A stretch of DNA of 64,000 nucleotides from Thiocapsa marina 5811. GTDB taxonomy: Bacteria > Pseudomonadota > Gammaproteobacteria > Chromatiales > Chromatiaceae. Every line of letters begins with the position of its first letter. Positions within the stretch are counted from its first letter, which is position 1. Position numbers and translations under genes: made by a program. The stretch covers positions 320,501 to 384,500 of the forward strand of contig NZ_AFWV01000002.1 of assembly GCF_000223985.1 (NCBI RefSeq), given 5' to 3'. Under the pieces are notes generated by a model, which saw only the letters and a program-made list of their open reading frames with translations, searched no databases and was not told where the DNA came from. Of the stretch, positions 9,144 to 20,185 are shown piece by piece.

Positions 9144-10505
9144 CTAAGCGACGCTGGGAAGCCCGGACAGGGCCATGGCGACCTCGTCCTCGGCATAGGT
9201 CAGATCCTTCAGCTTGCCGGCCAGGTAATCGGTATAGGCCTGCATGTCGAAGTTGCCGTGGCCGCAGAGGTTGAACAGGATCGTCTTGGCCTCGCCGGAC
9301 TCGCGGCACTTTTCGGCCTCGACGATGGCTGCCTTCACGGCGTGATTGGCCTCCGGCGCGGGGACGATGCCTTCGGCCTTGGCAAACCGGATGCCGGCCG
9401 CGAAGCAATCCAACTGATTGTAGGAGGTCGGCTTGATGTAGCCGAGCTTGGTCAGGTGGCTGATCTGCGGTGCCATACCGTGATACCGCAGTCCTCCGGC
9501 GTGAAAGCCCGGCGGCACAAAGCTGGACCCGAGGGTATACATCTTGACCAGCGGGGTGAGTTTTGCGGTATCGCCGTAGTCGTAGGCGAAGAGACCCTTC
9601 GTCAGCGTCGGGCAGGCCGATGGCTCGACGGCGATCAGCTCGATGTCGCGCCCGCCGCGCAGCTTCTCGCCCAGGAACGGGAAGGCGATGCCGGCGAAGT
9701 TGCTGCCGCCGCCGGTGCAGCCGATGATCATGTCCGGGTAGTCTCCGGCCATCTCCAACTGCTGTTGTGCTTCGAGGCCGATGACGGTCTGATGCAGCAG
9801 CACGTGGTTCAGCACGCTGCCGAGCGCGTACTTGGTGTCGTCACGCTGGGCGGCCAGCTCCACGGCCTCGCTGATGGCGATTCCGAGACTGCCGGTGCTG
9901 TCGGGATGCTCCGCGAGGATGGCCCGTCCGGACGCGGTGGTTTCGCTCGGACTGGCGATGCACTGAGCCCCGAAGGTCTCCATGAAGGCGCGTCGGTACG
10001 GCTTGTGGTTGAAGCTCACCTTGACCATGTAGACCACGATCTCGAGGCCGAACATGGATCCGGCCAAGGCGAGCGACGAGCCCCATTGACCCGCCCCGGT
10101 TTCGGTGGTGATCCGCTTCACGCCTTCCTGCTTGTTGTAGAAGGCCTGCGGGATGGCGGTGTTGGGCTTATGGCTGCCGGCCGGGCTGACACCCTCGTAC
10201 TTGTAGTAGATCTTCGCCGGGGTGTTGAGCGCCTTCTCCAGTCGACGTGCCCGGTAGAGCGGGGACGGGCGCCATTGCCGGTAGACCTCGCGCACCGGCT
10301 CCGGGATTTCGATCTCGCGCTCGGTGCTCATTTCCTGCTCGATCACGGCGCGCGGGAAGATCACCGCCAGATCGTCCGGTGTAATCGGCTGTTGGGTGCC
10401 GGGGTGCAGGACCGGATCGAGAGGCGTCGGAAGATCGGCGTTGATGTTGTACCAGGTGCGCGGGAGATGCTGCTCGTCGAGCAGATATTTGACTGAGTCG
10501 CTCAT
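9144..10505 (-). CDS. trpB: Tryptophan synthase beta chain-like protein, TrpB2 type
   Basis: PLP enzyme of 453 residues. The pyridoxal lysine is Lys113 in AGSHKPN, the substrate loop is ETGAGQWG (135-142) and the phosphate-binding glycine loop is GGGSN (265-269). Length and the N-terminal extension ([18 protein letters not shown]) are of the TrpB2 class, not the ~400-residue TrpB1. TrpB2 makes tryptophan from indole and serine and lacks the TrpA contact surface; it may salvage indole. There is no trpA beside it, consistent with a stand-alone role. Confidence 0.9.
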   Translation of the reverse strand: MSDSVKYLLDEQHLPRTWYNINADLPTPLDPVLHPGTQQPITPDDLAVIFPRAVIEQEMSTEREIEIPEPVREVYRQWRPSPLYRARRLEKALNTPAKIYYKYEGVSPAGSHKPNTAIPQAFYNKQEGVKRITTETGAGQWGSSLALAGSMFGLEIVVYMVKVSFNHKPYRRAFMETFGAQCIASPSETTASGRAILAEHPDSTGSLGIAISEAVELAAQRDDTKYALGSVLNHVLLHQTVIGLEAQQQLEMAGDYPDMIIGCTGGGSNFAGIAFPFLGEKLRGGRDIELIAVEPSACPTLTKGLFAYDYGDTAKLTPLVKMYTLGSSFVPPGFHAGGLRYHGMAPQISHLTKLGYIKPTSYNQLDCFAAGIRFAKAEGIVPAPEANHAVKAAIVEAEKCRESGEAKTILFNLCGHGNFDMQAYTDYLAGKLKDLTYAEDEVAMALSGLPSVA

Positions 10506-10642
10506 GCTGTCGTCGGACCTCAGGGTGAATGGGTAACCGGCTGTCGTTGCGGCCGGTCTCTTGCGTCCGTCGGCAAGTGTGCCAGTTTTGTGACCGATCT
10601 TGAATCCCGTCCGGGCGTCGATATCGGCCGAGCGACTTGCCG

Positions 10643-10666
10643 CGATCCCCCTACCGCGGGGGATCG
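10643..10666 (-). terminator. Hairpin between the beta-helix gene and trpB2
   Basis: CGATCCCCC pairs with GGGGGATCG around a six-base loop: nine perfect GC-rich pairs in the 236-bp gap after the minus-strand beta-helix gene. No T-run is present. Confidence 0.45.
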
Positions 10667-10741
10667 GGACGAAAATCCGTGTCGGGATTGCCTCGCCCGA
10701 GCATCGGAGGTCGCGTTCCGGCCGGCGACCGGTCTCGGAAG

Positions 10742-12352
10742 TCAGTAGGCGAGCTCATGGGCGCCGACATCGAAAGCGCCCCGTTGCGGGAGTTGTGTGC
10801 CGTAGAAATCTCGCGTGCCGGTCGACAACCCGAACTGCGATTTAAGATTGATCCCGCGGTTGATGAGCGGTGAGCTTGCCTTCAAGCGATACTGGAGCAT
10901 TTTTGTCAACGCGCTCGGATTCCCGACGATTCCGCCGACTCCGGGATTAACCATTTCGGGATCGGCGAAGAGTCCGGTCGAAACCCCGTTGAGTTTTTCT
11001 TGCCCGGTGCTTCGGAAAGCCGTGAGACTCGAGTAGAGGGTCGATCCCCAACGGATTTTAAAGGGCGATCCATTCGACCAATAGTTGTTGCCCTGAATCG
11101 ACAACCCCTTTTGGCCGCCCACAACACAAAGAAGAGGTGCGCCGCCGGTCGTGAAGATGATGTTGTTGCGTATGCTCATCGTAGAGGTCGGGGATGCCAC
11201 CCTGATTCCGCAAACGTTTCCTGTCGCCGACGGGGAGATATAGATAGTGTTGTTGTAGATGTGGCTGTTGGAGATCTCGAGCGGCGCTTTGCTCCAGACC
11301 ATGATCCCGCCATAGGTGTTGCGGCGCCCGTCGTTCTGGGAGATGTTGTATCGTATAACATTGTTCTTGAACGAGGGGGCCGAGTCATACTGCGCCAAAA
11401 GATATCCTGCGCCATCGTTCTCGTGCGAATAGTTGTACTGTAGGATCGAATTCGTCACGCCGCCGTCGAGATCGAAGCCGCCGCCGTCGGCGGCTCCCGA
11501 CGTCGTGCGGTTTCCGTATGACTCATTGAATTGGATTGTTATTCTATTCGCGCGCCACGCCCAGATTCCGATCGGGCCGCTGCTCGATGTGTTGCGCACA
11601 CCATTGGAATGAGCCACGCAACGGGCAATTCGCCCGCCATCGACGTTGGAAATGACGATGCCGTTGCCGGTTGGTTCTCTCGCCCCGGAGATCCCCTCGT
11701 TTCGGTACGCAAAACTTCCGGTAATGTAAACCTTGGTATGGGCGTAACCCTTGAAACCGGGTGCGTCATAGCCCCAAACAGTGATGCCGTTTTTGGCGTT
11801 GTCGTACGCACGTACGCCGTCGATGGAGACGTTCTTAAACCCGGTCGTTCCGTTCCATGCGCCGATCTCGACCCCTGCATGATGAAACCCGCTTGCATCG
11901 ATCTTGCTCAAGGTGACCTTGTCGAGCTTCACGCCGCCCGGTAGGTCTGTGTAGAAGATGATGCCGGCGCCCTCGTTGACGTTCGCGCCCGATCCTCTGA
12001 TGTTGAGGTTGGAAATGACGAATCCGGCGGTGTTATAGGCAAATATTCCATCGCCGTCCCCGGCGAGGATCGTCGCCCTGCCGCTTCCATAAGAGCCGAT
12101 GCGGATCGGTGATGCCGCCGTCCCTCGATCGAACGCATCGAAATAGAGATTTCCGGAAAAGCTGTCCCCGCCTCGCAAGAACACGCGATCGCCGGGATCA
12201 AGAATCAAGTCATTGATTTTGTCCAAGGATCGCCACGGGGCTTGCGAAGATCCTCCGGAGTTTGTATCCCGGCCGGCGGCGCTCACGTAGTAATCGGTGC
12301 CGAACGACGCCGAAGGCAGCAGAAGCAGGATAAGCAGCAACGGGTAGAACAT
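10742..12352 (-). CDS. Secreted right-handed beta-helix protein
   Basis: 536 residues with a clear signal peptide ([17 protein letters not shown]). The mature start [18 protein letters not shown], with PWRSLDKIN next, is the opening seen in many parallel beta-helix proteins (polysaccharide-lyase-like, NosD/DUF1565-like). The body has many short repeats with N/G/T ladders such as [21 protein letters not shown] and [19 protein letters not shown]. No lyase catalytic set can be assigned by eye. Its A/T-richer codons (many TAT, AAC/AAT and ATT) differ from its neighbours, suggesting acquisition by transfer. It sits 43 bp after der on the same strand and probably rides on that operon. Confidence 0.8.
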   Translation of the reverse strand: MFYPLLLILLLLPSASFGTDYYVSAAGRDTNSGGSSQAPWRSLDKINDLILDPGDRVFLRGGDSFSGNLYFDAFDRGTAASPIRIGSYGSGRATILAGDGDGIFAYNTAGFVISNLNIRGSGANVNEGAGIIFYTDLPGGVKLDKVTLSKIDASGFHHAGVEIGAWNGTTGFKNVSIDGVRAYDNAKNGITVWGYDAPGFKGYAHTKVYITGSFAYRNEGISGAREPTGNGIVISNVDGGRIARCVAHSNGVRNTSSSGPIGIWAWRANRITIQFNESYGNRTTSGAADGGGFDLDGGVTNSILQYNYSHENDGAGYLLAQYDSAPSFKNNVIRYNISQNDGRRNTYGGIMVWSKAPLEISNSHIYNNTIYISPSATGNVCGIRVASPTSTMSIRNNIIFTTGGAPLLCVVGGQKGLSIQGNNYWSNGSPFKIRWGSTLYSSLTAFRSTGQEKLNGVSTGLFADPEMVNPGVGGIVGNPSALTKMLQYRLKASSPLINRGINLKSQFGLSTGTRDFYGTQLPQRGAFDVGAHELAY

Positions 12353-12395
12353 CGAAGGTCTCCTGAGTCCTCGTTTTGCTTCCTTCGGAGATCCG

Positions 12396-13796
12396 TTACC
12401 GCTTGCGGTTGACGAATGTCTTCAGGCGCTGGCGGTGCTTGATCTGGCTGGGTGTGAGCTTATTGCGACGCCCTTCGAAGGGATTGGTGCCGCTTTTGAA
12501 TTCGATCCGCAGCGGGGTACCGAGGAGCTTGAGCTCGCGTCTGAAGCGATTGATCAGATAGCGCCGGTAGGTGTCCGGGACCGAATCGGTCTGGTTGCCG
12601 TGGATGATGATGATGGGCGGGTTGCGTCCGCCTTGGTGCGCATAGCGCAGCTTGATGCGCCGCCCGTGCACCAGCGGCGGTTGATGCTCCTGGACGGCGT
12701 CCTCGAGCAGGCGAGTCAGCTCCGGGGTCGAGAGGTTGCGGGTGGCGTTGGTGTAGGCCTTCTCGACCTCGTCGAGTAGGAGGCCGACACCGCTGCCGTG
12801 CAGTGCGGAGACCAGGTGCATCTTGGCGAAGTCGAGGAAGGCGAGCTTGCGCGCGAACTGTGTCTTGATCTGCTCGCGTTGGTCGGGGGCCAGCCCGTCC
12901 CACTTGTTGATTGCAACCACGAGTGCCCGCCCGCGCTCGATGATATGTCCCGCGAGTGTGGCGTCTTGTTCGCCGACACCCTCGTGTGCGTCGAGCACCA
13001 GGATGACGACATTGGCCGCGTCGATTGCCTGTAGGGTTTTGATGACACTAAATTTTTCAATGACGTCGTCGACCCTGGAGCGGCGACGCATGCCCGCTGT
13101 GTCGATCAGGGTGTAGTGGCGACCCTGTTGCTCGAAGGGGACGAAGATGCTGTCGCGGGTAGTGCCCGGGCTGTCGAAGGTGACCAGCCGGTCGTCGCCG
13201 AGAATCCGATTGATGAGTGTCGATTTGCCCGCGTTCGGGCGCCCGACGATCGCGACCCGGATGCCTTCCTCCGTCTCTGCAGCCCCGATCCCCTCGTCGT
13301 CGACCAGCGGGAATCGGGCAAAGACGGCGTCGATGAGATCCTGCACGCCGCGTCCGTGGGTGGCCGAGACCGCCATCGGCTCGCCGAGGCCGAGCCGATG
13401 GAAATCCGCCGTAGCCAGTACCGGGTCCATGGTGTCGCTCTTGTTGACCACCAGACTGACCGGTTTTCCCATGCGACGCAGGCGTGCGGCGATCTCGATA
13501 TCGCCCGGGGTGCAACCGTCCCGCGCGTCGACGAGGAAGAGCAGATGGTCTGCTTCGTCGATCGCGAGCCGGACCTGTCGTTCCATCAGGGCCTCGACAC
13601 CGTCGATGGCTTGGCTGATGCCGCCCGTGTCGACGATGACATAGCGGCTCGGCCCCACGACGCCGATCCCGTACTGGCGATCCCGGGTCAGACCGGGAAA
13701 GTCCGCAACCAGCGCATCCCGCGTATGCGTAAGGCGATTGAAGAGTGTCGACTTGCCGACGTTGGGCCGGCCGATCAGTGTGATGACGGGCAGCAT
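12396..13796 (-). CDS. der: Ribosome biogenesis GTPase Der (EngA)
   Basis: 466 residues with two tandem G domains: GRPNVGKST at residues 9-17 and a second P-loop [10 protein letters not shown] about 180 residues later, each with its own DTGG/DTAGM and NKxD motifs (NKSD, NKWD). The C-terminal KH-like domain ends [18 protein letters not shown], typical of Der. It acts in 50S subunit assembly. The open frame extends another 256 codons upstream on this strand, but that part is antisense to bamB; ATG 13796 gives the family N-terminus [12 protein letters not shown]. It is six bp after bamB in a conserved operon. Confidence 0.96.
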   Translation of the reverse strand: MLPVITLIGRPNVGKSTLFNRLTHTRDALVADFPGLTRDRQYGIGVVGPSRYVIVDTGGISQAIDGVEALMERQVRLAIDEADHLLFLVDARDGCTPGDIEIAARLRRMGKPVSLVVNKSDTMDPVLATADFHRLGLGEPMAVSATHGRGVQDLIDAVFARFPLVDDEGIGAAETEEGIRVAIVGRPNAGKSTLINRILGDDRLVTFDSPGTTRDSIFVPFEQQGRHYTLIDTAGMRRRSRVDDVIEKFSVIKTLQAIDAANVVILVLDAHEGVGEQDATLAGHIIERGRALVVAINKWDGLAPDQREQIKTQFARKLAFLDFAKMHLVSALHGSGVGLLLDEVEKAYTNATRNLSTPELTRLLEDAVQEHQPPLVHGRRIKLRYAHQGGRNPPIIIIHGNQTDSVPDTYRRYLINRFRRELKLLGTPLRIEFKSGTNPFEGRRNKLTPSQIKHRQRLKTFVNRKR

Positions 13797-13801
13797 GCCG
13801 T

Positions 13802-15121
13802 TCAGGGGCTGGACTCCGGTGGCGCGGATCCCGGCAAATCGGCCGGTGCGGTATCGACATCGCGCGACGCGGCGCCTGCATCGGCGGGTGCGCCGCCGCG
13901 CAGGCCGATCTTGGCCGCGGGCGCGCCGCCGATGCTCAAGGCGGTCAGGGTGCCGTCGTCGGCGAAAACATATAGACGGTTGCCGACGACCAAGGGGCGC
14001 GCCGTAATCGCTCCTTTTCCGGTGATGCGGGTGCGCCCGACCAGACGGCCGTCGGAGCGCGTGAGCAGGTGGACATAGCCATCCAGATCGCCGACCGCGA
14101 TCAGGTTGCCGACCAATGCGGGGGCCGTCACCTGACGGTAGCGCAGACCCTCTTGGCGCCAACGTCCGGCGCCGTCGCTCGGGTCCGCACCCCAGATCTG
14201 ATCGCTCGAGTCCGTCACGAAGAGGTCGGATGTATCGGCCGCGAGTCCGGCGTGCGCCGAGAGCTCGCGTCGCCAGATGACGGTGCCGGTCGTGATGTCG
14301 ACGGCGGCCAGATCGCCGTTGTAGGAGCCGACGAAGGCGATGGTCCCGATCACGACCGGGTCTGCATCGATGTCGGCGATGCGCGAAAGCTCCGAGCGCC
14401 CGCTGGGGCGGGTAATGGCGACCTCCCAGAGCGGGGTGCCGTCTGCCGGGTCGAGGTTCAGAAGCTTTCCGCCGGAAAGACCGACCAGGATCCCGGAGGG
14501 CGTGAGGACCGGACTGCTGCTGCCGCGCAGCGTCAGCACGGGAGCGGGATAGTTCAGGCGCCATTGCTGGACGCCGGTGTCCGCGTTCACGCCGTAGATG
14601 CTGTCGTCAAGGGTATGGACGACCGCCTGGGCCGTGTCGGTCATGCGCGGGACCGAGAGGATTTCGCTGCCGAGCTGTGTCCGCCAGAGCTCTTTGCCGT
14701 CGCTGACGGAGAAGGCGACGAGCTCGCCCCGGCTGGTGCCGATGACCAAACGGTCGCCTTTGACGTCGGGTCCGCCGCTGAAATGCAGATCGGTATCGCG
14801 TTCCCAGAGCACGCGTCCGCTCTGGGCGGCGACGGCAACGAGTCGGCCGCGCGAATCCGCCACATAGATGCGCTCTCCCGAGAGCGCCGGAATCAAGTAG
14901 AGTCGCCGCCCGGCAGTGCCGCGCGTGACACGCTCCGACCAAAGTGTCGTCAACCCGACCGTCTGGACGATGTCGGTCAGCTTGGTGGGCGGTGTGGGAT
15001 CCTTGTCGGCGCCGATCCAGGGGATCATGCTGCATCCGCTCAACAGGCCGGCGAGAAGCAGCACCCCGAGTCGGGCGGCGCCCGCTGTCGATTGCATGGC
15101 CATAGGCGGATCTGCGACCAC
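13802..15121 (-). CDS. bamB: Outer-membrane assembly lipoprotein BamB
   Basis: 439 residues. Signal peptide with lipobox LLSGC (about residues 26-30), then a PQQ-like beta-propeller with repeated [22 protein letters not shown] and VIWRREL strands ending in tryptophan blades. As part of the BAM complex it helps insert outer-membrane proteins. The C-terminal tail rich in Ala/Pro/Ser is not typical and may be disordered. The start is uncertain: GTG 15121 shares one base with the yfgM stop, while ATG 15103 and ATG 15097 also give good signal peptides. Confidence 0.94.
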   Translation of the reverse strand: MVADPPMAMQSTAGAARLGVLLLAGLLSGCSMIPWIGADKDPTPPTKLTDIVQTVGLTTLWSERVTRGTAGRRLYLIPALSGERIYVADSRGRLVAVAAQSGRVLWERDTDLHFSGGPDVKGDRLVIGTSRGELVAFSVSDGKELWRTQLGSEILSVPRMTDTAQAVVHTLDDSIYGVNADTGVQQWRLNYPAPVLTLRGSSSPVLTPSGILVGLSGGKLLNLDPADGTPLWEVAITRPSGRSELSRIADIDADPVVIGTIAFVGSYNGDLAAVDITTGTVIWRRELSAHAGLAADTSDLFVTDSSDQIWGADPSDGAGRWRQEGLRYRQVTAPALVGNLIAVGDLDGYVHLLTRSDGRLVGRTRITGKGAITARPLVVGNRLYVFADDGTLTALSIGGAPAAKIGLRGGAPADAGAASRDVDTAPADLPGSAPPESSP

Positions 15122-15747
15122 TAGCCGGCTGCGGGTAGGTTGTCGAGCTTGAGCCGGATCAACTGCGAGAACCCGGTCCCTTCCGCGAGCGCCTGCTCAT
15201 AGGCCTCGCGCGCAGCGACGGTGTCCTCGCGAGCCGCTGCGATGTCGCCCCGCACTGCGGCGAAGTCGCCGGCAAACTCCGGACTCGTTCCGTACTCGGC
15301 AAGGGTCTTGGCCGCTGCGTCCAACTGGCCTTCCGCAACCTGAATCCGCGCCAGGCGCAGCGCGGCGATATGTGCCATCGCTGGCTCCGGAGGGTTGGCG
15401 ATCACCTCCGTCAAGGCGGCCATGGCCGCCTCGGCTTGGCCGGATTCGTAAAGCGCCTTCGCCTCGACCAGCGCGCCGAGTGCGGCATATGGGGTCGACG
15501 AGAAGTCGTCGCTCAGCATCCGGACCTGGGTCACGACCGCCTCGGTTTGACCGGTTGCGGCGTTGGCGAGCACCTGATCGAAGACCATCGAGCCTTGAGC
15601 GGCGACGCTATCGCGATAATCGCCCCAGTAACGCCAGCCGACGATCGCGCCCAGCCCGATGGCGATGCCCATGACGACCGCCACGCCGTTTTCTTTCCAC
15701 CAAGCCTTGATGGCTTCGACTTTTTCGTCGTCGGTTTCGTAACTCAC
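15121..15747 (-). CDS. yfgM: YfgM-like membrane-anchored TPR protein
   Basis: 208 residues. The GTG at 15747 is chosen because GGAGAGAG lies just before it and the protein then starts SYETDDEKVEAIKAWWKENG, the family N-terminus. A single membrane segment follows (VAVVMGIAIGLGAIVGWRYWG) with a periplasmic tetratricopeptide-like region behind it. In E. coli YfgM is an ancillary partner of SecYEG and PpiD. The long open frame upstream runs antisense over hisS and is not part of the gene. Confidence 0.9.
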   Translation of the reverse strand: MSYETDDEKVEAIKAWWKENGVAVVMGIAIGLGAIVGWRYWGDYRDSVAAQGSMVFDQVLANAATGQTEAVVTQVRMLSDDFSSTPYAALGALVEAKALYESGQAEAAMAALTEVIANPPEPAMAHIAALRLARIQVAEGQLDAAAKTLAEYGTSPEFAGDFAAVRGDIAAAREDTVAAREAYEQALAEGTGFSQLIRLKLDNLPAAG

Positions 15748-15808
15748 TTCTCTCTCCGTGGTGACGTGGATGCGCGCGCGGCTGGACCGATGTCGTCGCC
15801 TGCCGCCA

Positions 15809-17083
15809 TCAATCCGGGCTCTCGATTTCTCGGGACAGAAAATCGACCAAATCGTCGAACCCCAGCTCCTGTTGATCGCTCTCGTCGCGTAGGGGTTTGA
15901 CGCCGACAATACCCTTCGCAATTTCCGCCTCGCCGAGGACGAGCGCGAAGGTTGCTCCGCTCCGATCGGCCTTCTTGAACTGGCTCTTGAAGCTGCCCCC
16001 GCCACAGTGCGCAACGAGGCGCAGACGAGGCAGGAGGTCGCGCAGGCGCTCGGCCAGAAGCGGGGCCTCGAGCTGGGCCTGATCGCCCACCGCGACCAGG
16101 TAGGCATGGACCGCGGGCTCCCCGGCATGACCGGCGAGCGCCAGCAGCTCGACCAAGCGCTCGAGACCCAAGGCGAAACCCACGGCAGGTGTTGCCCGGC
16201 CACCGAGCTGCTCGACCAGGCCGTCGTAGCGGCCGCCGGCACAGACCGTGCCTTGGGCGCCGAGATCCTCGGTGATCCACTCGAACACCGTGCGGTTGTA
16301 GTAATCCAGGCCGCGTACCAGCCGCGGATTCAGTCGGTAGGGGATACCCGCCTGATCCAGGCCGTGACGCATGCCCTGAAAGTGGGCCAGACTGTCCTCG
16401 CCGAGGTGATCCATCAGCGTCGGTGCATCGGCGACGATCTTCTGTGTCTGCGGATGTTTCGAGTCCAACACGCGCAACGGGTTGGTGTGCAGACGCCGCA
16501 GACTCTCGGCGTCCAGATCCTCTCGCCGCGCCTCCAGATAGGTCACCAGCTCCTCGCGATAGAGTCGGCGCTCGTCGGGATCCCCGAGACTGTTGATCTC
16601 GAGACGCAGACCATTCAATCCGAGCGCGCGCCACAGGCGCGCCGTGAGCAGGATCAGCTCGAGATCGATGTCCGGTCCCGTGAGTCCGAAGACCTCGGCG
16701 CCGATCTGATTGAACTGCCGGTAACGGCCGCGTTGCGGGCGCTCGTGCCGGAACATCGGACCGCGATACCACAAGCGTTGGGGTTGGACGAGCAGGCCGT
16801 GCTCGATGGCGGCCCGCACGCAGCTCGCGGTGCCTTCCGGACGCAGGCTCAAGCTCTCGCCGTTGCGATCCTCGAAGCTGTACATCTCTTTCTCGACGAT
16901 GTCGGTGACCTCGCCGATCGAGCGCTTGAACAGATCCGTAACCTCGAGGATCGGCGTACGGATTTCGGCATAGCCATACGCGGCGAGAATCCTGCGTGCG
17001 GTGTCCTCGATACGATGCCAGGCTGCGACGGCCTCGGGCAGGATGTCGTGCATCCCCCGAATCGCCTGAATATGCTTACCCAT
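15809..17083 (-). CDS. hisS: Histidyl-tRNA synthetase
   Basis: 424 residues, the usual bacterial length. Class II core: the start [11 protein letters not shown], motif 2 [14 protein letters not shown], and the histidine-specific blocks [13 protein letters not shown] and [13 protein letters not shown]. The C-terminal anticodon-binding domain contains [11 protein letters not shown] and the final RDESDQQEL. It charges tRNA-His and lies 61 bp before yfgM in the conserved operon. Confidence 0.97.
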   Translation of the reverse strand: MGKHIQAIRGMHDILPEAVAAWHRIEDTARRILAAYGYAEIRTPILEVTDLFKRSIGEVTDIVEKEMYSFEDRNGESLSLRPEGTASCVRAAIEHGLLVQPQRLWYRGPMFRHERPQRGRYRQFNQIGAEVFGLTGPDIDLELILLTARLWRALGLNGLRLEINSLGDPDERRLYREELVTYLEARREDLDAESLRRLHTNPLRVLDSKHPQTQKIVADAPTLMDHLGEDSLAHFQGMRHGLDQAGIPYRLNPRLVRGLDYYNRTVFEWITEDLGAQGTVCAGGRYDGLVEQLGGRATPAVGFALGLERLVELLALAGHAGEPAVHAYLVAVGDQAQLEAPLLAERLRDLLPRLRLVAHCGGGSFKSQFKKADRSGATFALVLGEAEIAKGIVGVKPLRDESDQQELGFDDLVDFLSREIESPD

Positions 17084-17140
17084 GTTCGGTGGCTCGATGT
17101 GTGCGGACGAGGGTCGGAGTCGTTTGGCCCGGGCGCGCCG

Positions 17141-18244
17141 TCACTCGGGTAGCTCCGGATCGAGCGAGAAGCGCGCCACGTTGCCGCGCGAACGCGCCTC
17201 CAGATCGAAGGGTTCGCCGTCGACCGTCATGCTGCTGTTGTTGACCCGTCCCACGGTAAACCGGAAAGGACCCTGCCCGGTGACCTCGCGCCGATCTCCG
17301 GCCTTCATCTCGCCGACGATGAGGCGCTCTCCGGCGGCATTGCGCACCTCGAGCCACGAGGGACCGGTGAACTCGAGGACGATGCCCTTCTGCGCTGCCG
17401 CAGACGGGGCGAGAAGGGGGGGCTCGACCTGCGGATCGCTCGCCGTCCCATCGGGCGTGTCGGCCTGCGCTTGGGTCGGCGGATCGATTGCGGGGCTTGC
17501 TGCGCTCGCGGGCATCGGCTGCGACACTGCCTCCGAGGCCGGTTCGACGTCCGGCTCGGATGCCGACGAGGTCAACGCCGTCGGTGTTTGCCGCGGAGGC
17601 GTTTCGGGAGGACGTACGGGCGCAGGCTGCGTGGTTTCGGGGAAGCTCACGCCCGTTGGGTCGCTCCGGTCGGCCGATTCGATCGCCGCGTCGGGCGTTT
17701 CGGGATCAGCCTCGGGGGTGCTTGCGATCAGTGACTCGGAAGCCGGGTCAGGTGCGATCGAATCCGGCTGAAGCTCGGCCGTTTCGGTCTCGAGCTCCGG
17801 CGCGATCTCGGGTCGTTCGTGCCACCAGAGCGCGATGACGGCGACGACGGCGGCCGCCAGGGCAAAGCTGACAAGGCGCACCAGAATGCGGGTGCCGCCC
17901 GAATCGAGATCCGAGCCCGAGCTCGATATGCGGCGCGAGGGCACGACGGTGTCCGTGCTCTCGTCGTGGGACTGGTAGGCCGCAATCAGCGGTGCCGGGT
18001 CAAGTCCGAGTACCCGCGCATAGTTGCGCAGATAGCCGGTGATGAAGACCGGACCGGGCAAGAGGTCGAAGCGGTCCTGCTCGAGGGCCTCGATGATCTC
18101 GGGCTTGAGGTGCAGCTGTGTTGCGATCCGCTCGATCGCCAGGCCGCGCGATTGGCGTTGTACCCGTAGGCGTCGCCCGGGGCTATCGCCGAACTCGACC
18201 ACGTTTTGGTCGTTCGGGTCGGTGGATTGTGTCTGGTTTGTCAC
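17141..18244 (-). CDS. rodZ: Cytoskeletal protein RodZ
   Basis: 367 residues. A cytoplasmic HTH_25 domain (residues ~20-88) includes RLRVQRQSRGLAIERIA and the family motif VFITGYLRNYARVLGLD, which contacts MreB. One membrane segment lies at about 119-141 (ILVRLVSFALAAAVVAVIALWW). A long Pro/Ser/Thr/Glu-rich periplasmic linker leads to a C-terminal DUF4115 beta domain from about residue 275. RodZ couples MreB to the rod-shape wall machinery. It sits 57 bp before hisS. Confidence 0.92.
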   Translation of the reverse strand: MTNQTQSTDPNDQNVVEFGDSPGRRLRVQRQSRGLAIERIATQLHLKPEIIEALEQDRFDLLPGPVFITGYLRNYARVLGLDPAPLIAAYQSHDESTDTVVPSRRISSSGSDLDSGGTRILVRLVSFALAAAVVAVIALWWHERPEIAPELETETAELQPDSIAPDPASESLIASTPEADPETPDAAIESADRSDPTGVSFPETTQPAPVRPPETPPRQTPTALTSSASEPDVEPASEAVSQPMPASAASPAIDPPTQAQADTPDGTASDPQVEPPLLAPSAAAQKGIVLEFTGPSWLEVRNAAGERLIVGEMKAGDRREVTGQGPFRFTVGRVNNSSMTVDGEPFDLEARSRGNVARFSLDPELPE

Positions 18245-18255
18245 TCGTGAGGTCC

Positions 18256-19050
18256 CTACAGCTCGCGGGTCTCGGGTGAATCGGGAAAGCTGGCGCGCAA
18301 CGCCTTCTCGTACTCGGCTGCGCGGGCTCGGTTACCTAGTGCACGTTCGGTCGTGACCGCGGCGGCGAGTGCCTCGCGGGCCGTCGCCGGGGTGCGCACG
18401 GTCGTCGGCTCGAAATAGCGGTCCAAATAGACCTTTGCCCCCTGCATGTTGCCGCGTTTGAGCTCGAGCTCCGCAAGCTTCACCAGCGCCGGGCCGAAAC
18501 CGGGGTTGGCGGCGATCGCAGCGCGATAGTAGCCTTCCGCCTTGGCCGCGTCACCGGCGCTGCCCGCGCAGGTCCCCGCATTGGTCATCGCGACCCATGG
18601 CGTTGCGTAGAGTGGGTTGTCCAGTGCCTTTTTGAAGTAGACGTCCGCCTCCGCGTAGCGCTTTTCTCGACACTGATAGGCGCCGAACGCGTACAGGACA
18701 TCCGAGTTGTTCGGTGCGAGCCTGACGGCGCGCTCGTAGTGCGTCGCCGCAAGCGCGGGCTTGCCCATCTCCTCGTACATGAAGGCGAGCCACACGTGGG
18801 CCTTGGGATAATTCTTGTCGGCCTCGATCGCCTGTTGAGCGCGACGGAAGGCGACCTCGGTCTGGCCGCGGCTGTAGTACTCCTCGGCCATCTCGACATA
18901 AAGCTCGGCCGGGCTGTCCTGCGGATCCAGCCCGAGTGGATCCGTGCCTGGCTGCGCCGTTTTGCTCGCGCAGCCGACTAAGCCGAAACAGAGCGCGCTC
19001 GGCATCAGCACGGCATGCGTGACCAGGCGGACGCAGAGAGGACTCGTCAT
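18256..19050 (-). CDS. pilW: Type IV pilus pilotin PilW/PilF
   Basis: 264 residues. Lipoprotein signal with lipobox FGLVGC (cysteine about residue 27) and at least four TPR repeats, for example AELYVEMAEEYYSRGQTEVA and ALAATHYERAVRLAPNNSD. This is the outer-membrane pilotin that helps assemble the PilQ secretin. Its place between rlmN and rodZ is the standard gammaproteobacterial position. It overlaps the 3' end of rlmN by four bases. Confidence 0.9.
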   Translation of the reverse strand: MTSPLCVRLVTHAVLMPSALCFGLVGCASKTAQPGTDPLGLDPQDSPAELYVEMAEEYYSRGQTEVAFRRAQQAIEADKNYPKAHVWLAFMYEEMGKPALAATHYERAVRLAPNNSDVLYAFGAYQCREKRYAEADVYFKKALDNPLYATPWVAMTNAGTCAGSAGDAAKAEGYYRAAIAANPGFGPALVKLAELELKRGNMQGAKVYLDRYFEPTTVRTPATAREALAAAVTTERALGNRARAAEYEKALRASFPDSPETREL

Positions 19051-20177
19051 GGCATCGCCGCCTTACCGGCCCCGGCCCTGCCGTCCAACGGGATCTCCGC
19101 CGGAATCGCGACCGCGACGCGTCCGAGCCGACGCGTACGATCCTCGACGCGTCCGACGAGCTGTCCGCAGGCGGCGGCGATCTCGTCGCCGCGTGTCTTG
19201 CGGGTCATGGTAAAGATGCCGGCGCCTGCGAGTCGCGCGCGGAAGGCCTCGATACGCTCGGGCGGCGAGGTGCCGTACTGGTTTCCGGGAAACGGGTTGA
19301 ACGGGATCAGGTTGACCTTCGAGGGGATCCCTTCGAGCAGGCGGATCATCTGTTTGGCGTGCGCAAGGCTGTCGTTGATGCCGTCGAGCATCACGTATTC
19401 CCAGGTGATGCGGCGGCGCTTGTCGGCGCCCACGTAAGCCTTGCAGGCCGGCAGCAGCTCGGCGAGCGGATATTTGCGGTTGATCGGGACCAGCTCGTCG
19501 CGCAGGGCATCGTTGGGTGCATGCAGCGAGACGGCCAGCGAGACGTCGCTGACTTCACGCAGCCGGTAGATGTTCGGGACGATGCCCGAGGTGCTGAGCG
19601 TCAGGCGCGTCTTCGCGATCATGTAGGCAAAGTCGTCCTGCATGATGTCCATCGCCTTGACGACGGCATCGAAGTTGGCCAGCGGCTCGCCCATGCCCAT
19701 CATGACGACGTTCGACGGCGCGGCTCCCGTCTGTCGTGTCGCATGCCAGATCTGACCGGCGATCTCGCCGACCGTCAGGTTGCGGTTGAAGCCCTGCGTG
19801 GCGGTTGCGCAGAAGGAGCAGTTGAGCGCGCAACCCACTTGCGAGGAGACGCAGATGGTCGTGCGGCGGCCCTCCGGGATGAAGACGGTCTCGATGCGCT
19901 GACCGTCTTCCAGCTCCATGATCCACTTGACCGTTCCGTCCGCGGAGGGCTGATCGTGGATGATCCGCGGCAGGCGGATCTCGACGCTCTCGCGCAGCGC
20001 ATCGCGCAGCGCCCTGGACAGGTCCGTCATGGCGTCGTAATCGACGACGCCGTGCTTGTGGATCCATTTAAAGAGGCTGCGTCCGTGAAACGCCTTGAAA
20101 CCGAGCCCGAGCACCAGTCTCTCGCAGTCGGCAAGATCCAGGTCGAGTAGATTGGGCTTGAGCTCGGCGTTGGTCAC
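19047..20177 (-). CDS. rlmN: 23S rRNA (adenine-2503-C2)/tRNA-37 methyltransferase RlmN
   Basis: Radical-SAM methyltransferase of 376 residues. The cluster motif Cys-x3-Cys-x2-Cys is CALNCSFC, just after VSSQVGCALN, followed by ATATQGFNRNLT; GMGEPLANFD and SLHAPNDALRDELVPINRKYP are further family blocks. A C-terminal cysteine acting as methyl carrier is in AACGQLVG. The protein methylates A2503 of 23S rRNA and A37 of some tRNAs. Confidence 0.97.
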   Translation of the reverse strand: MTNAELKPNLLDLDLADCERLVLGLGFKAFHGRSLFKWIHKHGVVDYDAMTDLSRALRDALRESVEIRLPRIIHDQPSADGTVKWIMELEDGQRIETVFIPEGRRTTICVSSQVGCALNCSFCATATQGFNRNLTVGEIAGQIWHATRQTGAAPSNVVMMGMGEPLANFDAVVKAMDIMQDDFAYMIAKTRLTLSTSGIVPNIYRLREVSDVSLAVSLHAPNDALRDELVPINRKYPLAELLPACKAYVGADKRRRITWEYVMLDGINDSLAHAKQMIRLLEGIPSKVNLIPFNPFPGNQYGTSPPERIEAFRARLAGAGIFTMTRKTRGDEIAAACGQLVGRVEDRTRRLGRVAVAIPAEIPLDGRAGAGKAAMP

Positions 20178-20185
20178 GGGGATCC

